Assembly (NCBI GenBank): GCA_964023275.1
Contig: OZ029917.1
Span: forward strand, 23,786,005-23,850,004
Direction of reading: 5' to 3'
DNA from: Norana najaformis
Lineage: Eukaryota > Annelida > Clitellata > Crassiclitellata > Hormogastridae
Length of the DNA: 64,000 nt
Part shown: positions 61,201 to 64,000 of the stretch, in pieces
Layout: every line of letters begins with the position of its first letter
How positions within the stretch are numbered: position 1 is the first letter of the stretch
The notes under the pieces: generated by a model
Told to the model about the DNA's origin: nothing
Seen by the model: the letters and a program-made list of their open reading frames with translations, nothing else
Database searches by the model: none
Translations under genes and position numbers: made by a program

Positions 61201-61580
61201 CATGCAGGCTGAAGCATTCATCAGCAGATGCTTGGGTGGTCAAGAAACCTTCCTGAAGTGGACAGTCAGAGCCAGTCTGAAAAACCTCGCTCACAGCTGC
61301 ATCAGTTAACCCATGATCTTATTTTATTTTTGTAGAAAACATAAAAATCTGGGCTCAAACCCAAACAGTTTATGGTAAAGTAATAAAGCTCAAGCCATAA
61401 CAAAATGGCAGCTCGGCTTGACAGTAGTACTAGATGTAGGAATTACATCAAAAAATGCAAATTTGTGGCAAAGTTGAAGAATTAATTTCAAAATTGCAAC
61501 ACAGAACACAAAAGCTGACTAAAGATTTGTGAAATATCAAGCAAACTTTAATTAAGACACTTTAACTGCCCATGTCAAAT
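58241..61580. other. Probable 5' intron of the mucin-like gene, with SINE tails
   Basis: No signal-peptide exon was found. AAGAAGCTTTATAAAGTGCT at 59070-59095 and GGTGCTATATAAATCATC then (ATT)n at 59760-59815 are CR1/L2-like tails. A minus-strand open stretch at 61103-61320 (DECFSLHDGSGDV) is protein-like and might be an exon, but its splice sites and phase are not resolved. Confidence 0.35.
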
Positions 61581-61637
61581 AAGATGCTTGACTTTGGCCA
61601 CCCAAGCAGCAACAGCCACCTGGCAAGTATTTACACA

Positions 61638-61838
61638 AATCGTAAACTCCAAATTTCTAAAGTGCTACTTAAAAGCTAAGGACAGGGCACCAGCTTATTC
61701 ACAAGTGCTGCGTCAAGTCAGTAGGGTTGTCCACAGATGCAATGTCAAAAACCAGGTCCGGTTGCCAGAAGACCAGAGGGAGAAGGAGGGGAAAGGAACT
61801 GTTAGGGTGGGTTGTGTTTAAGCTGAGAGAAATGGAAA
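61638..61838 (+). repeat. Second fragment of the 47.7-kb multicopy family
   Basis: About 200 bp closely match 49039-49235 (landmarks CTCCAAATTTCTAAAG, GTGCTGCGTCAAGTCAGT, CCAGAAGACCAGAG). Only the C-terminal block is present. It shows the family is repeated locally, as expected for a mobile or amplified sequence. Confidence 0.8.
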
Positions 61839-62524
61839 GCCTGAATAACTACACTCGGCTTTGGCAGGATGTTTACAACATTTGCTTTGCAGCCTCTTTG
61901 ATTTTACAGTCATCTTCTGCACAATTATAGTTTCAAGAAGGCTCAAATAGTGTAAAGAGCACCTCTGATTAATTTCTCTTGAAGAAATCCTATATAAATA
62001 TCCAACTAAAAAAATTTGCAATTACAAGTGATATGAAAAGTACCCAGTACAAAGCATTGCTAGTAGAATGCTACAACTGTTTAAAATAATGTGAAAATGA
62101 CAGCCGTAATTCACAGATGACCCATACAACACTTCGTTTGAAAGAACATAGCAGTAAATTGTATTTTCCACCAGAAACAACCCAGAAACATTTCAGCATT
62201 TGCATCTTTTAGAACTGTTAGAAGCCTTTTACAGATTCTTGTAAGAAGCTATATAAATGTTCAGATAAATGCCAGTAAACATTGCATAAATATCTCTAAT
62301 GCACAGTTTCCACCTAAAGCGACAGTAGTGTAATATTTTTTAGCATTTAATTACCCTAATAATTGTCTATAGTGTTTGCAAGAAACCAGAGCATATAGCC
62401 CTTTACTGCAAGTGTTACTCATCAACAAATATTTGACACTGCTATACAATACAATACAACTTATATTTATAACACGCCTTAATAAAACAATGTCTTACTC
62501 AAAGGACGCGTTACAACATAATAA

Positions 62525-62736
62525 TTAGTTATAGTACTGAGAGAATAAATGAGTCTTAAGTTTTAATTTAAAAGTATCTATTGAAGAGCATCTTCGAATA
62601 GATTCAGGTAAAGAGTTCCACTCAGCTGGACCAGCTACTTCAAACATTCTTTTACTGCTAGCTTTGCAACAACTGAAACAAAACATACCCTGAGAAAAAT
62701 CAGTTTTATATGTGAAAAATGACACCAAACTACATG
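62525..62736 (-). mobile_element. LINE reverse transcriptase C-terminus, minus strand
   Basis: The minus strand encodes FEVAGPAEWNSLPESIRR then SSIDTFKLKLKTHLFSQY, the standard C-terminal signature of CR1/L2-like LINE proteins. Nothing upstream of it is clearly coding. Confidence 0.6.
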
Positions 62737-62739
62737 TAA

Positions 62740-63510
62740 GCGCAATAAAAAAGGTGGAGATATAAATGAATGCACTTCAACCAAACCAATCCAAACTAAA
62801 ACAATACAAATCACAATACTGAGGAATAGTAAAATCATAGAAAAGCTACTAAAAGCAACCAACTGAATAAATGTAGGTCCACATACTCAGGAATAGCAGT
62901 TTGAAAAGTAATAAAAGCAATGGTCTCTTAACTCACCTCCACTTCCATAATCTAGCACCCAAAAGGAAAACAAGCGCAGAACTAAACCAAAATCAAACAG
63001 CAGAAAACCGCAGACTGAAATACATATCAACAACTTCTGATAAGAACCCCATATCTATGTCACATGCATAACTGTACAGTTAATACATAACTAACAGTTT
63101 ATCATATTAGTGTGCATCTCTATTTATATATATATATATACATATATATACATTACTCTGTGAGTGAGTGTGTGCGTGCGTGCGTGCATGTGTGTGTAGT
63201 ATCTTTATCAGCAGCAATCAGCACAACCTGACACTTTAAAATTTCCAGAATCCAGATACATGTATAAACACCATACAAAGATACAGATTGTCTGAACATA
63301 CAGTACACTTTTCTGTATATACATACAATCAATCAATATAAACCTTGTGAACTACAGGCAAACACTTCAGACTGACTGATTTATATCTAAAAACCAATGT
63401 TCAATTTCTTGCTGTAGTATACTGAAGTTAACGGGATGTCAGACAGTGACGTTAATACTACATAGCAAACAAGTTTAACAATTATTTCATAAGTGTCGGC
63501 CGTTATCCAG
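62740..63510. other. AT-rich stretch, nothing coding seen
   Basis: Short TA run at 63121-63150 and GTGCGTGCG run at 63160-63196. The Leu/Ile-rich minus-strand frame at 62635-62862 is low-complexity and merges into the LINE fragment. Confidence 0.4.
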
Positions 63511-63518
63511 CACTCAAG

Positions 63519-64000
63519 ATGCCAAAATCCAAAACACCTTTTCAAAATTTCATGAAGCATCTATCATTGTCACTACAATCGTTCACTTTACAACTTAACT
63601 GCTCTATTACATTTGTTAAAACTCAAGCACAGTGCTGGTCCAGATGGCACAGAGCCGTACAGACCCTGCTCCACGCCTCTGGAATAAACTTCTGCCAGAA
63701 ATATGATAATTATCTGATACATCATACAAAATCACCATCACTTCACCCCTTGAAATCTCTGCACAGGTCTTCCACTCAAAACTGAATATACTTATCTTCT
63801 GCAGATCCTATCCTGCTTCCTCTTCTTCCCTTATCTGTCCTGCAGATCCATTTCCAAACACCATCCACCGTAACCACCCGACTGCCTCCCTGCCTGACTC
63901 TTGGATCTTGTCCTGGAACCAAACCCTTCTTGCCTATCAATTTTGTTTTGACTGAACGCCTGTGAATAAGCTGGTTCCCACGACTTAGCTTTCATTGGGT
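63519..64000 (+). mobile_element. LINE C-terminus and family T 3' tail, copy 3 (runs off the window)
   Basis: Open blocks ASGINFCQKYDNYLIHHTKS then PSLHPLKSLHRSSTQN are a worn LINE C-terminus. It is followed by the family T tail seen at 23.7 and 37.2 kb, ending GAATAAGCTGGTTCCCACGA at the window edge. The CTGCCTCCCTGCCTGACTC stretch is the unexpanded form of the CCTG array in copy 1. Confidence 0.65.

Overview
This is a gene-poor stretch of nuclear DNA from an animal. Coding sequence is split into exons with GT-AG borders and consistent phases. Most of the rest is transposon debris (non-LTR retrotransposons, tRNA-derived SINEs, a P-element-like relic) and many tri-, tetra- and longer tandem repeats. 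There is no operon structure or dense bacterial-type coding. The mix of an R2-clade element, CR1/L2-like LINE ends and the recurring palindrome GTAGGCCTAC suggests a marine invertebrate. That is inference; no marker gene fixes the species.

Layout. 0-8.7 kb: no convincing gene; a cluster of CRE, CCAAT and AP-1 sites near 0.3-0.4 kb, a tRNA-derived SINE at 4.7 kb and long microsatellites. 8.7-25.2 kb: a five-exon plus-strand gene for a secreted-then-anchored, Ser/Thr-rich single-pass membrane protein. All exon phases agree, and two C-terminal tails are possible. Its first intron holds a frameshifted R2-clade retrotransposon (12.1-16.2 kb, minus strand) with a SINE nested in its 3' region. 22-42 kb: LINE tails, a 200-bp CCTG array, a P-transposase-like relic, a broken gene copy at 31 kb and several minisatellites. 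42.1-42.8 kb: an intact plus-strand gene for a 227-residue protein with three tandem RanBP2/NZF-type zinc fingers; the 31-kb broken copy is its paralogue. 44-51 kb: a restriction-like-endonuclease retroelement fragment, an unclassified multicopy pseudogene and a decayed LINE reverse transcriptase. 52.7-58.2 kb: a minus-strand gene for a mucin-like single-pass receptor-type protein whose cytoplasmic tail carries tyrosine motifs, a proline-rich site and four RVSSR-type repeats. 58-64 kb: more LINE ends and a second piece of the 47.7-kb family.

The genes show no obvious shared pathway. Two encode Ser/Thr-rich single-pass surface proteins without recognisable globular ectodomains. The third is probably an intracellular ubiquitin-binding adaptor. 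Most of the biology visible here is mobile-element history: nesting, 5' truncation, gene disruption, and microsatellites growing out of element tails. All calls were made by eye; no search or alignment program was run.
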